From the NCBI GenBank assembly GCA_020060625.1, contig JAGUZU010000115.1, forward strand, positions 1 to 64,000: 64,000 nt of DNA, in the 5' to 3' direction. This stretch comes from Anaerolineales bacterium. GTDB taxonomy: Bacteria > Chloroflexota > Anaerolineae > Anaerolineales > Villigracilaceae. Numbering within the stretch: position 1 is the first letter of the stretch; each line of letters starts with the position of its first letter. Below are positions 35,770 to 43,136 of this stretch, piece after piece. The notes beneath the pieces are model-generated. The model saw nothing but the letters and a program-made list of their open reading frames with translations. It was not told the origin of the DNA and ran no database searches. Position numbers and translations under genes: made by a program.

Positions 35770-37275
35770 ATGAGTAAACTTTCGCGTCTTACCCGTAACT
35801 CGCTGATCGTAGCGTTCTTCTTTTTTATAGACAAGATTTTCGCCTTCGTCCGCACGGGCATCGTCTCGCGCATCTATTCGGACGAAGTGCATCTGCTCGA
35901 TACGTTCAACGCGGCAAACAACCTGCCGGATGTGTTGTTCGCGCTGATCTCAGGGGGGGCGCTGGCAATGGCATTCATCCCGTTGCTGTCGGAGTATCTC
36001 ACCACCAAAGACCGCGCCGCCGTATGGGATCTGTTTTCGCGCGTGGCAAACTTCGGTTTTGTGGTGACGGGTTCCATCGCAATTCTGATCGCCATCTTCG
36101 CGCAGCAGATCGTGGATGCAAACCTCGGCATTGCCCCCGGCTTCGGCGAGGAGCAGCGCAAACTGCTCGCGGAGTTGATGCGATTGAATCTCATCGGCAC
36201 CATCATCTTTTCGATCAGCGGACTGGTGATGGCTTCGCTCCATGCGAACCAGCATTTTGTTCTGCCCGCCATTGCGCCCAGCATGTACAACATCGGGCAA
36301 ATTTTCGGCGCGATCTTCCTCGTTCCCCGCTTTGGGATTTACGGGCTGGTCTACGGCGTGATCATCGGCGCGGCAATGCACTTGCTCATTCAAGTTCCGG
36401 CGTTGATCAAATTCGGCTTTCGTTGGACTCCCTCGCTCGACATCCGCAACACCGGTTTGATGAATGCCTTGAAACTGATGGCGCCGCGCCTGCTTACAAT
36501 GGGCGGCATCCAAATCATTTTCATCGCGCGCGATAACCTCGCTTCGCGGCTCGACCAGGTCGGCGCTGTGACCTCGCTCACCTACGGCTGGATGATCATG
36601 CAGGTTCCCGAAACCATCCTTGGGACAGCCATCGCCACCGCCCTGCTCCCAACCCTTTCGGAACTCGCCTCACGCCGCGACTGGGCAGAGTTCGGCGCCA
36701 CAGTCGAACGCGCCCTCCGGGTCTTGATCTCGCTCTCGCTCCCCGTTGCGGCGGTCATGTCGGCGGGGATTCATCCGCTCGTCCGCGCAGTCTTCGGCTT
36801 TGACGAAGCGACATCCGTTCTCATCACCTGGACAACCCGCGCCTATCTCGCCACGTTGACGGGGTATGTCATCCACGAAATCGCGGTGCGTTCCTTCTAC
36901 GCCCGCAAGGAGCCGATGATCCCGCTCTATGCGGTCTTCATCCGCCTCGCCATCTTTTTGACGATAGGCATCATCGGTGTCGCCTACTTCGACGAGATCG
37001 GCGCGCCCGTCATCGCTTTTGCAGAGATCGCCCTGCTGGTTGAAGCAATCATCCAACTCGTCTGGCTTTCGAGACGCACGCACGAGCCGCTCAAAACCGG
37101 GAATGCCATCGTCAAAGGACTGATTGCGGCGGTTGTGGGCGGAATCGTCACATACGCGGTTGCGTTATACTTGCCCGGCGGCGCCATCTCCACCGCGCTG
37201 ATCGGCATGGTCGTCGGCGGCGTGATCGCGCTGGGAATCGTCTGGTCTGAGGCGAAACTGCTCTTCAACTTGTAA
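35770..37275 (+). CDS. murJ: Lipid II flippase MurJ (MviN)
   Basis: 501 residues with about 13-14 membrane helices. The start (LSRLTRNSLIVAFFFFIDKIFAFVRTGIVSRIYSDE) is the family's first helix with the conserved Arg; DTFNAANNLPDVLFALISGGALAMAFIPLLSEYL is the signature loop. Moves lipid II to the outer face for peptidoglycan synthesis, implying that this lineage makes or handles peptidoglycan precursors. RodZ-like, FtsL-like and lysA genes nearby fit a cell-envelope context. Confidence 0.93.
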   Translation: MSKLSRLTRNSLIVAFFFFIDKIFAFVRTGIVSRIYSDEVHLLDTFNAANNLPDVLFALISGGALAMAFIPLLSEYLTTKDRAAVWDLFSRVANFGFVVTGSIAILIAIFAQQIVDANLGIAPGFGEEQRKLLAELMRLNLIGTIIFSISGLVMASLHANQHFVLPAIAPSMYNIGQIFGAIFLVPRFGIYGLVYGVIIGAAMHLLIQVPALIKFGFRWTPSLDIRNTGLMNALKLMAPRLLTMGGIQIIFIARDNLASRLDQVGAVTSLTYGWMIMQVPETILGTAIATALLPTLSELASRRDWAEFGATVERALRVLISLSLPVAAVMSAGIHPLVRAVFGFDEATSVLITWTTRAYLATLTGYVIHEIAVRSFYARKEPMIPLYAVFIRLAIFLTIGIIGVAYFDEIGAPVIAFAEIALLVEAIIQLVWLSRRTHEPLKTGNAIVKGLIAAVVGGIVTYAVALYLPGGAISTALIGMVVGGVIALGIVWSEAKLLFNL

Positions 37276-37338
37276 ACCATCGCTTAAAACCCGGTTAGGA
37301 AAAACCGGAGCCATTCAAAGGAATGTATAATCACTGCC

Positions 37339-38376
37339 ATGTCTGAACATACTGGAAACACACAACCCGTCCAACCTCCCAAGGTAGATGACACCCAGCC
37401 GATCAAGGCGGTCAGGAAACCATCGAAATGGCGCTCGGCGCTGATCAGCATTCTGGGATTTCTCCTGCTGGTCGGTCTGGGCGGATTCGCCGGGTACAGT
37501 TCCGGCATCGGCGCGCGGACTTCCGCCGAAAGAGCCATCCTTGCCGAACAGCTCGCCGAACAATTTTCCTTCGCGCTTGTGGACATTCAATTCGGGCGTT
37601 ATGAAAACGCAAAACAACGCCTCGAATTCATCATAGACAAAGACCCCTCCTTCCCCGGCGTGCAGGAAAAATTGACTGAAGTCCTCGTGCTAAGTTCAGT
37701 CCCCACGCCTCTCCCCACGCCGACGCTGACTCCCACGCCCGATTTCAGCGGCGCCGAAAGCGCCTTCGCGCGCGCGCAGGAACTCATCCGCGCGCAGGAT
37801 TGGGCAGGCGCATTGGAAGCCCTCGACACCATCCGCAAACTCGACCCGAGTTACAAATCCGCCCAGGTGGACGGCATGTACTACTTCGCCCTCCGCAACC
37901 AGGGGTATGACCTCATCACCAAACACGGCAACCTCGAAGGCGGCATCTATTATCTGACGCTCGCCGAACGCTTCGGTCCGCTCGACAACAGCGCCAATGG
38001 TCTGCGCGAAGGCGCGCGCGCCTACATCACAGGCGCAAGTTTCTGGGAACTGAACTGGGAACAGGCGGTCGTTTACTTCTCACAAGTCGCCTCCGGCTGG
38101 CCCTCCCTCTGGGATGGAACCATGACAGCCTCCCAGCGTTACTTCATCGCATTGGTTCGGTACGGCGACGAGTTTTTCGAACAGCAGGCATACTGCGCCG
38201 CCTACGAGCAATATGAAGCCGCGGGCGCATACGGCGCTTTGGACGGGGCATCCGCCAGCAACGCCAACCAGGCATACCAACAATGCTACCCGCCAACAGC
38301 AGAACCCGTTTACGTCGAGCCGCCCACCGAAGAGCCTTCCCCCACCGAAGAGCCGCCGCCCACCGACGCTCCCTAA
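37339..38376 (+). CDS. Single-pass membrane protein with TPR-like outer domain
   Basis: 345 residues. A cytoplasmic N-terminus of about 35 residues, one membrane helix (ALISILGFLLLVGLGGFAGYSSG), a helical region with TPR-like spacing (EQFSFALVDIQFGRYENAKQRLEFIIDKDPSFPGVQEKL; ALEALDTIRKLDPSYKSAQVDGMYYFALRNQGYD), and a Pro/Thr/Glu tail (EEPSPTEEPPPTDAP). No enzymatic motif. TATAAT lies at 37326-37331, seven bases before the ATG, so the mRNA may be leaderless. Function unknown. Confidence 0.8.
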   Translation: MSEHTGNTQPVQPPKVDDTQPIKAVRKPSKWRSALISILGFLLLVGLGGFAGYSSGIGARTSAERAILAEQLAEQFSFALVDIQFGRYENAKQRLEFIIDKDPSFPGVQEKLTEVLVLSSVPTPLPTPTLTPTPDFSGAESAFARAQELIRAQDWAGALEALDTIRKLDPSYKSAQVDGMYYFALRNQGYDLITKHGNLEGGIYYLTLAERFGPLDNSANGLREGARAYITGASFWELNWEQAVVYFSQVASGWPSLWDGTMTASQRYFIALVRYGDEFFEQQAYCAAYEQYEAAGAYGALDGASASNANQAYQQCYPPTAEPVYVEPPTEEPSPTEEPPPTDAP

Positions 38377-38379
38377 TTC

Positions 38380-38886
38380 ATGCAGACGCCTTCTTCATGG
38401 ATTCTGGCAGTCATCTTCTGGCTGCACATGCTGGCAACGGTGACGTGGATCGGAAGCCTCGCAGCGGTCAACATCCTTGTCCTCCCCGCTTCACACCGGA
38501 CCTTGAGCCTGCCCGACCAATTGAGTTTTATCTCCGCCCTGCAAAAGCGGCTCGAGCCGCTCGCCTGGTTTTGTATGGGACTTTTACTGGTCACGGGACT
38601 TTTCCAACTCAGCACCAGCCCGCACTACGACGGTTTTCTCTCGCTCAGCACGCAATGGTCGCTTGCCATCCTCGTCAAACACGGATTTGCCGTCCTCATG
38701 GTCGTGGTCAGCGCGATCCAAACCTGGGAGGTCCTCCCCGCCATTCAACGGGCACTGATGAGAAAGGAAAATGCGGATGAAGCCGAACTCGCAAAACTAC
38801 AGCAGAAAGAATTGCTCATCCTGCGAATTAATTTAATCCTTTCCGCCCTGATCCTCGGAGCCACCGCGCTGGCAAGAGTTTCGTAA
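38380..38886 (+). CDS. CopD-like four-helix membrane protein
   Basis: 168 residues, four or five membrane helices. WLHMLATVTWIGSLAAVNILVLP and LVKHGFAVLMVVVSAIQTWEVLP carry the histidines and spacing of the CopD/DUF2214-type family, members of which bind haem or copper. The assignment to copper handling is weak. It begins three bases after the TPR-like gene and is followed by a strong terminator. Confidence 0.7.
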   Translation: MQTPSSWILAVIFWLHMLATVTWIGSLAAVNILVLPASHRTLSLPDQLSFISALQKRLEPLAWFCMGLLLVTGLFQLSTSPHYDGFLSLSTQWSLAILVKHGFAVLMVVVSAIQTWEVLPAIQRALMRKENADEAELAKLQQKELLILRINLILSALILGATALARVS

Positions 38887-38888
38887 AT

Positions 38889-38922
38889 CAAAAGACCGCC
38901 GTTTTGAGACGGCGGTCCTTTG
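38889..38922. terminator. Bidirectional rho-independent terminator
   Basis: CAAAAGACCGCCGT - TTTGAG - ACGGCGGTCCTTTG between the converging CopD-like gene and rimO. Confidence 0.85.
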
Positions 38923-38936
38923 ATTCATGCCACAAT

Positions 38937-40289
38937 CTATAACCGGATCAAGCTCTTCTCTTCCACAAGCACGCCGGTCAGATCATAAGCCAATGCTCCG
39001 GTAATTCGCACGGGGACAATATCTCCCACGTTCGCCTTGCCTTCAATGACAACCACGCCGTCAATTTCGGGCGCGTCGCGGTAGGAACGCCCAATGGAAA
39101 TGCCGTCGTTATAACCTTCCACGAGCACGTCCAGCGTCTTGCCGACGTAAGATTGATTGACTTGCAGGGAAATCGTCTGTTGGAGTTCCATCAGGCGGTT
39201 GTACCGCTCCTGTTTGACAGAGGCAGGTATCGGGTCGCCGAGAGGCGCGGAAGTTGTCTCCGGCTCGAAGGAAAATTGAAAGCCCCCGGCGCGGTCAAAG
39301 CGAATCTCCTGCATGAAATCATACAACGCCTGAAACTCCTCATCGGTTTCGCCGGGGTAGCCAACGATGAAAGTCGTGCGCATGGCAATATCCGGCATGG
39401 CGGCGCGCATTTTCGCAAGCGTCTTGTAAACCCAATCCATGTTGGACGGACGCTTCATGCGGTAAAGCGTTTTCGGGTGCGCGTGTTGAAGCGGCATGTC
39501 GAGATACGGAAGCGCCTGCTTGCGCGTCGCCATGGCTTCGATCAGGCGATCCGTCACGTAACCCGGATAGGCATACATGATGCGAATCCAATCCACATCG
39601 GGAACGGCATCGGTCAGCTGCTCCAGCAAAATGGCGAGACCATCCTTCATGCCGAGGTCGTGACCGTAATCAGTCGTATCCTGCGCAATGAGTACAAGTT
39701 CGCGCGCGCCGTTATCGCGCAATATCCGCGCTTCATTGACAATGGATTCGATGGGACGTGAAACCGCCGTTCCTTTGATGAGCGGGATCGCGCAAAACGC
39801 GCATGGGCGGCGGCATCCATCCGCCACTTTGATGTACGCGCTCGTACCCGCCACGCTGACCCGCAGCGCATCGCGTTCATCCGAGCCGACGGTGGGAGAT
39901 TCTGGCAAATGATAGATCGGCTGGGGATGTTTGCTCTTCCGCAACTCGCCCACCACTTGAACGATGTCCATCCAGCGGCGCGTGCCGAGAATGCCATCGA
40001 TGCCGGGGACTTTCCGCGCCACTTCCACGCCGTAACGCTGGGTCAGGCATCCCGCCGCGATCAGCACCTGGTTCTTTTTCTTCGACTGGGCAAGTTCGCC
40101 CAACACTTTATAGGATTCCTCTTTTGCAGGACCGATAAACCCGCATGTATTCACGATCAACACCGATGCTTTGGACGGGTCTTCCACGGGGCTGTACCCA
40201 TCCTGCTGGAGCAATTGCGCCATCGAATCCGAGTCAACTGTATTTTTTGCGCAGCCAAGCGACACTAAATGAAATGTATTTTTTGACAC
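38937..40289 (-). CDS. rimO: Ribosomal protein S12 methylthiotransferase RimO
   Basis: 450 residues from a GTG start (40289) with AGGAAACC upstream. UPF0004 domain with Cys in VSLGCAKNTVDSD and VNTCGFIGPAKEES; radical-SAM cluster motif GCRRPCAFCAIP (CX3CX2C); C-terminal TRAM domain. Adds a methylthio group to an Asp of S12. The SLGCAKN and IPLIKG patterns separate RimO from MiaB. Confidence 0.95.
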   Translation of the reverse strand: MSKNTFHLVSLGCAKNTVDSDSMAQLLQQDGYSPVEDPSKASVLIVNTCGFIGPAKEESYKVLGELAQSKKKNQVLIAAGCLTQRYGVEVARKVPGIDGILGTRRWMDIVQVVGELRKSKHPQPIYHLPESPTVGSDERDALRVSVAGTSAYIKVADGCRRPCAFCAIPLIKGTAVSRPIESIVNEARILRDNGARELVLIAQDTTDYGHDLGMKDGLAILLEQLTDAVPDVDWIRIMYAYPGYVTDRLIEAMATRKQALPYLDMPLQHAHPKTLYRMKRPSNMDWVYKTLAKMRAAMPDIAMRTTFIVGYPGETDEEFQALYDFMQEIRFDRAGGFQFSFEPETTSAPLGDPIPASVKQERYNRLMELQQTISLQVNQSYVGKTLDVLVEGYNDGISIGRSYRDAPEIDGVVVIEGKANVGDIVPVRITGALAYDLTGVLVEEKSLIRL

Positions 40290-40332
40290 GATGGTTTCCT
40301 GTAAAAATTTCTCTATCGTACATTTGAGAATT

Positions 40333-40387
40333 GGGACGCAGATGAACGCAGATTAAAATCAGCGAAATCAGCGTTTGTCAGCGTCCC
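40333..40387. repeat. Inverted repeat with GGGACGC ends
   Basis: GGGACGCAGATGAACGCAG on the left and CAGCGTTTGTCAGCGTCCC on the right, with AAATCAGCG words inside. Lies in the 167-base rodZ-rimO gap. Confidence 0.7.
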
Positions 40388-40456
40388 ACATGGGTTTTGT
40401 ACGGTAGAAGAGGTAAAAATAATCATGCTGCCTGACCGTCACGTGAAAAACGCGGA

Positions 40457-42025
40457 CTACTGATTTGCCGGCGGAGTCGCCGTCGGCGTGACCGAAGGCG
40501 TGCGCGTCGGCGTGACGATGGGCGTATTCGTCGGCGTCGGCGGGATGGTGGCAGTGGGCGTGGCAACGCCGGATTCCAAATACACGCGGCTGACCACTTC
40601 CCCAATACCGCCCATGATTCCAAGGTCGCGCCCATTATACGTGACTCGCAGCGCGGACGCGTTGCCCGTCAATATCACCACCTGATTCTCCGCCTCGAAC
40701 ACCTTCGTCTCGCGCGGAACCATGCGCCCTTCGAACGCCACTTCTCCATCCACAGAAATACGGACAAACACCCGTTCCAGCGCAAAAATGCTGACCGTCA
40801 CATTGGCAGTGGTCTCCGGCGTCGGCGCGCCCGGCGCGGCAGGTTCATCCCCGCCCCCAATCGGCGTTGATAATGGAAGGCTGCCAGCGGCTTCGATGGT
40901 GGCTTCGAGCGAAGCCGTCGGAGTTGGAGCGTCGCCGAGAACGTCCGCGATGGATGGCGCGGTTGGTTGAGCCTGCTCTTCTTCGGCTTGCGAGTTCATC
41001 ACTCGCCCCACGCCCCAGATCGCCAATGCCGTCAGCAGGGCAATCATCACCACGCCAAAGATCAGATCGCCCGCAATGAACGTTCGCAAAAGCGGCATGG
41101 ATGTGATCACCTGAGTCTGTATTTTTTCACGCGGCGTTTCCGCATATTTCTCGCGGTGTCTTGCTTGCAGCGCGTCGGCAAACCGCAGCAGGATCGCATC
41201 GGTATCCAGGTCGAGAAATGCCGCATAACTCGCCAGCATCCCGCGCGTCTGCACAGGCGATGGCAGCTCATCGAACGCGCCTTTCTCCAATGACTTTACA
41301 AACGCGGCGCGCAGGCGGGTATGCCGCTCCACCTCTTCAACCGTCAGGCTGATCAACTCGCGCCGCTCGCGCAATTGCGCGCCGATTTCCGCAAGAATCG
41401 CGTCGGCGGGCAGGCTTGGCTGCGGCGTCTCGACCTGCTCCTCGACCTGCTTTTCCATTTCCGGGATGACATTCGACTCATCCATTTTGACTTTGAATCG
41501 AACCAGGGATTTCAACTTTGCAAAGAGACCCGGCTTCGCCTCTTCCCCCGCCCCGGCTTGGTCTATCTCTTCAAACAGAATCTCAGCCTCAGCCTTAACC
41601 TCCTCCGTCTCCGCTTCGGGTTTTGGTTCGGGAGACAAAGTCTCGGCGGCAGATTCAGGCTTGGGCTGGCGGGCAAACCAACGGGTCCAGAAACGAGGCG
41701 ATGGGGTTTCCTTCTCCTCATCGGTCAACGGCGGGACTTCCGTCTCCACCAGGTTGACCTGCGGCAATGGTCCGCTGACTTCTTCGGGCGCGGGCGCGTT
41801 ACGCTGCATCTCCGCGATGATCGAGTCAATGTCGAGGTCGAGATAATCGGCATAGTTTCGTAAAAACCCGCGCCCCTGCGCGGCGGACGGCATGACGGAA
41901 AAATCGTCCGCTTCCAACGCCTGCAAAAAGAGTTTTCGAATGCGCGTTTCCTCCGACGCTTTTTCGAGCGTAAGATAACGGGCTTCCCTCGCTTTTTTGA
42001 GTCGCTGACCTATGGTTTCCGGCAT
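40457..42025 (-). CDS. RodZ-like membrane protein with two HTH domains
   Basis: 522 residues. Residues 1-75 are a RodZ/HTH_25 domain (IGQRLKKAREARYLTLEKAS and MPSAAQGRGFLRNYADYLDLD). A second, clearly related copy lies at about 205-285 (IGAQLRERRELISLTVEEVE; LPSPVQTRGMLASYAAFLDLD). The copies are joined by an acidic linker. One membrane helix (FGVVMIALLTALAIWGVG, about 320) leads to a DUF4115-type outer domain and a Thr/Pro tail. RodZ links MreB to the wall machinery; a double HTH is unusual. Upstream of rimO. Confidence 0.88.
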   Translation of the reverse strand: MPETIGQRLKKAREARYLTLEKASEETRIRKLFLQALEADDFSVMPSAAQGRGFLRNYADYLDLDIDSIIAEMQRNAPAPEEVSGPLPQVNLVETEVPPLTDEEKETPSPRFWTRWFARQPKPESAAETLSPEPKPEAETEEVKAEAEILFEEIDQAGAGEEAKPGLFAKLKSLVRFKVKMDESNVIPEMEKQVEEQVETPQPSLPADAILAEIGAQLRERRELISLTVEEVERHTRLRAAFVKSLEKGAFDELPSPVQTRGMLASYAAFLDLDTDAILLRFADALQARHREKYAETPREKIQTQVITSMPLLRTFIAGDLIFGVVMIALLTALAIWGVGRVMNSQAEEEQAQPTAPSIADVLGDAPTPTASLEATIEAAGSLPLSTPIGGGDEPAAPGAPTPETTANVTVSIFALERVFVRISVDGEVAFEGRMVPRETKVFEAENQVVILTGNASALRVTYNGRDLGIMGGIGEVVSRVYLESGVATPTATIPPTPTNTPIVTPTRTPSVTPTATPPANQ

Positions 42026-42043
42026 GGATGTATTTTATTACAA

Positions 42044-42070
42044 ACATCACCGACTTTTTGTCGGTGATGT
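42044..42070 (-). terminator. Terminator candidate after rplI
   Basis: ACATCACCGAC - AAAAA - GTCGGTGATGT on the minus strand, an 11-bp perfect stem followed by TTGTAATAAAAT. The stem is strong, the T-run is broken. Confidence 0.6.
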
Positions 42071-42079
42071 GTTTGTGTT

Positions 42080-42628
42080 TTATTCGGCTGTTTCTGCGGG
42101 CGCTTCGGCGGCAGGTTCTTCCGGTTTTGCGGGAGGCGCCGCCTTTTCTTCTTCGACGGCTTGGGTCACGCTTTCCGGGCTTTCGCCTTCGCGATAGACG
42201 ACAAGGTTGATTTCGGGAACAAGGTCCATCGTCAGGCGGACGTGCGCGGTGAACTGTCCAAGCGAGCGGATCGGCTGGGTATCCACCTGCTGACGCTTGA
42301 TCTCGAAGCGGATCTTTTCGCTCAGCGCGGCGGCGATCTCCTGGGTGGTGATGGAACCGTAGAGTTTTCCGGTTTCGCCAGCCTTGGCGGGGAAGGTGAG
42401 GGTCAGCCCGTTGATCTGGTCGGAGATGCCCTTGAGTTCGTCGTTCAACGCGCTGCGGCGGATCTCAGCCTGCGCTTTGATCTTCTCGATCTGTTTCATG
42501 GCGCCTGCCGTGGCAAGCACGGCAAGTCCCTGCGGGATGAGGAAGTTGCGCCCGTAGCCGTCGGCTACTTTTTTTACGTCCCCGGCGCGTCCAAGTTTGT
42601 AAACGTCCTTGATAAGCAATACTTTCAT
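42080..42628 (-). CDS. rplI: 50S ribosomal protein L9
   Basis: 182 residues. The N-terminal domain MKVLLIKDVYKLGRAGDVKKVADGYGRNFLIPQGLA is the L9 signature; the long central helix and C-terminal RNA-binding domain follow. The last 30 residues are an extra Ala/Pro/Glu tail (EEEKAAPPAKPEEPAAEAPA) beyond the usual length of about 148. Confidence 0.96.
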   Translation of the reverse strand: MKVLLIKDVYKLGRAGDVKKVADGYGRNFLIPQGLAVLATAGAMKQIEKIKAQAEIRRSALNDELKGISDQINGLTLTFPAKAGETGKLYGSITTQEIAAALSEKIRFEIKRQQVDTQPIRSLGQFTAHVRLTMDLVPEINLVVYREGESPESVTQAVEEEKAAPPAKPEEPAAEAPAETAE

Positions 42629-42717
42629 TTTCGTTCAAGCCCTTTCCGGCAAAGAGATGTCAGGGTGAAGGGTACAACGCCCTGCGGGGCAGGATTGTAC
42701 CACAACCGGGTTTGCCA

Positions 42718-42739
42718 ATGGGGAAAAATGCGTTAAGAT
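42718..42739 (+). promoter_or_regulatory. -10 region giving a probably leaderless FtsL-like mRNA
   Basis: TAAGAT at 42734-42739 lies 16 bases after a weak -35 (TTGCCA). The ATG starts at 42746, six bases after the -10, with no Shine-Dalgarno. The -35 is inexact, so the call is tentative. Confidence 0.45.
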
Positions 42740-42745
42740 AATGAC

Positions 42746-43123
42746 ATGTCGCAACTCCCCATCAAATTCCGGCGTGTGGCAACATTTGCGGGTGTTTTTG
42801 TATTGATCCTGTTTGTGATCGAATTCAACTCGCGCCTCGAAGAGCTGAACCATTTGAACGACCAGCGCGACCAGGCGCGCATTCTCGCAACCGAGGCGAT
42901 GCAGACCCAAATGGCTCTCCAAACCCAGGTTGCCTACGCCGGGTCAACGGAAGCGGTGGAGGAATGGGCGCGCACGGAGGGTCATTATTTGCAGGAAGGC
43001 GACCAGCCGGTAATCCCTCTCGGAGTGCCGGGCAGCGAGCCTGTGATCGTAAACACGCCGGTTCCATCGCCCACGCCCATGCAAAACTGGGAAATCTGGC
43101 AGACCTTGTTCTTTAACCGATAA
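42746..43123 (+). CDS. FtsL/DivIC-like septum protein
   Basis: 125 residues. Short cytoplasmic N-terminus, one membrane helix (VATFAGVFVLILFVIEFN), then a coiled coil (RLEELNHLNDQRDQARILATEAMQTQMALQTQVA) and the conserved motif VEEWARTEGHYLQEGDQPV, a version of the EexAReelgyvkpgE pattern of the DivIC/FtsB family. A Pro/Thr tail follows. It would act in divisome assembly at the membrane. Starts a run with the diguanylate cyclase and lysA (gaps of 13 and 1 bases). Confidence 0.85.
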   Translation: MSQLPIKFRRVATFAGVFVLILFVIEFNSRLEELNHLNDQRDQARILATEAMQTQMALQTQVAYAGSTEAVEEWARTEGHYLQEGDQPVIPLGVPGSEPVIVNTPVPSPTPMQNWEIWQTLFFNR

Positions 43124-43136
43124 GTCCTATCCGATC

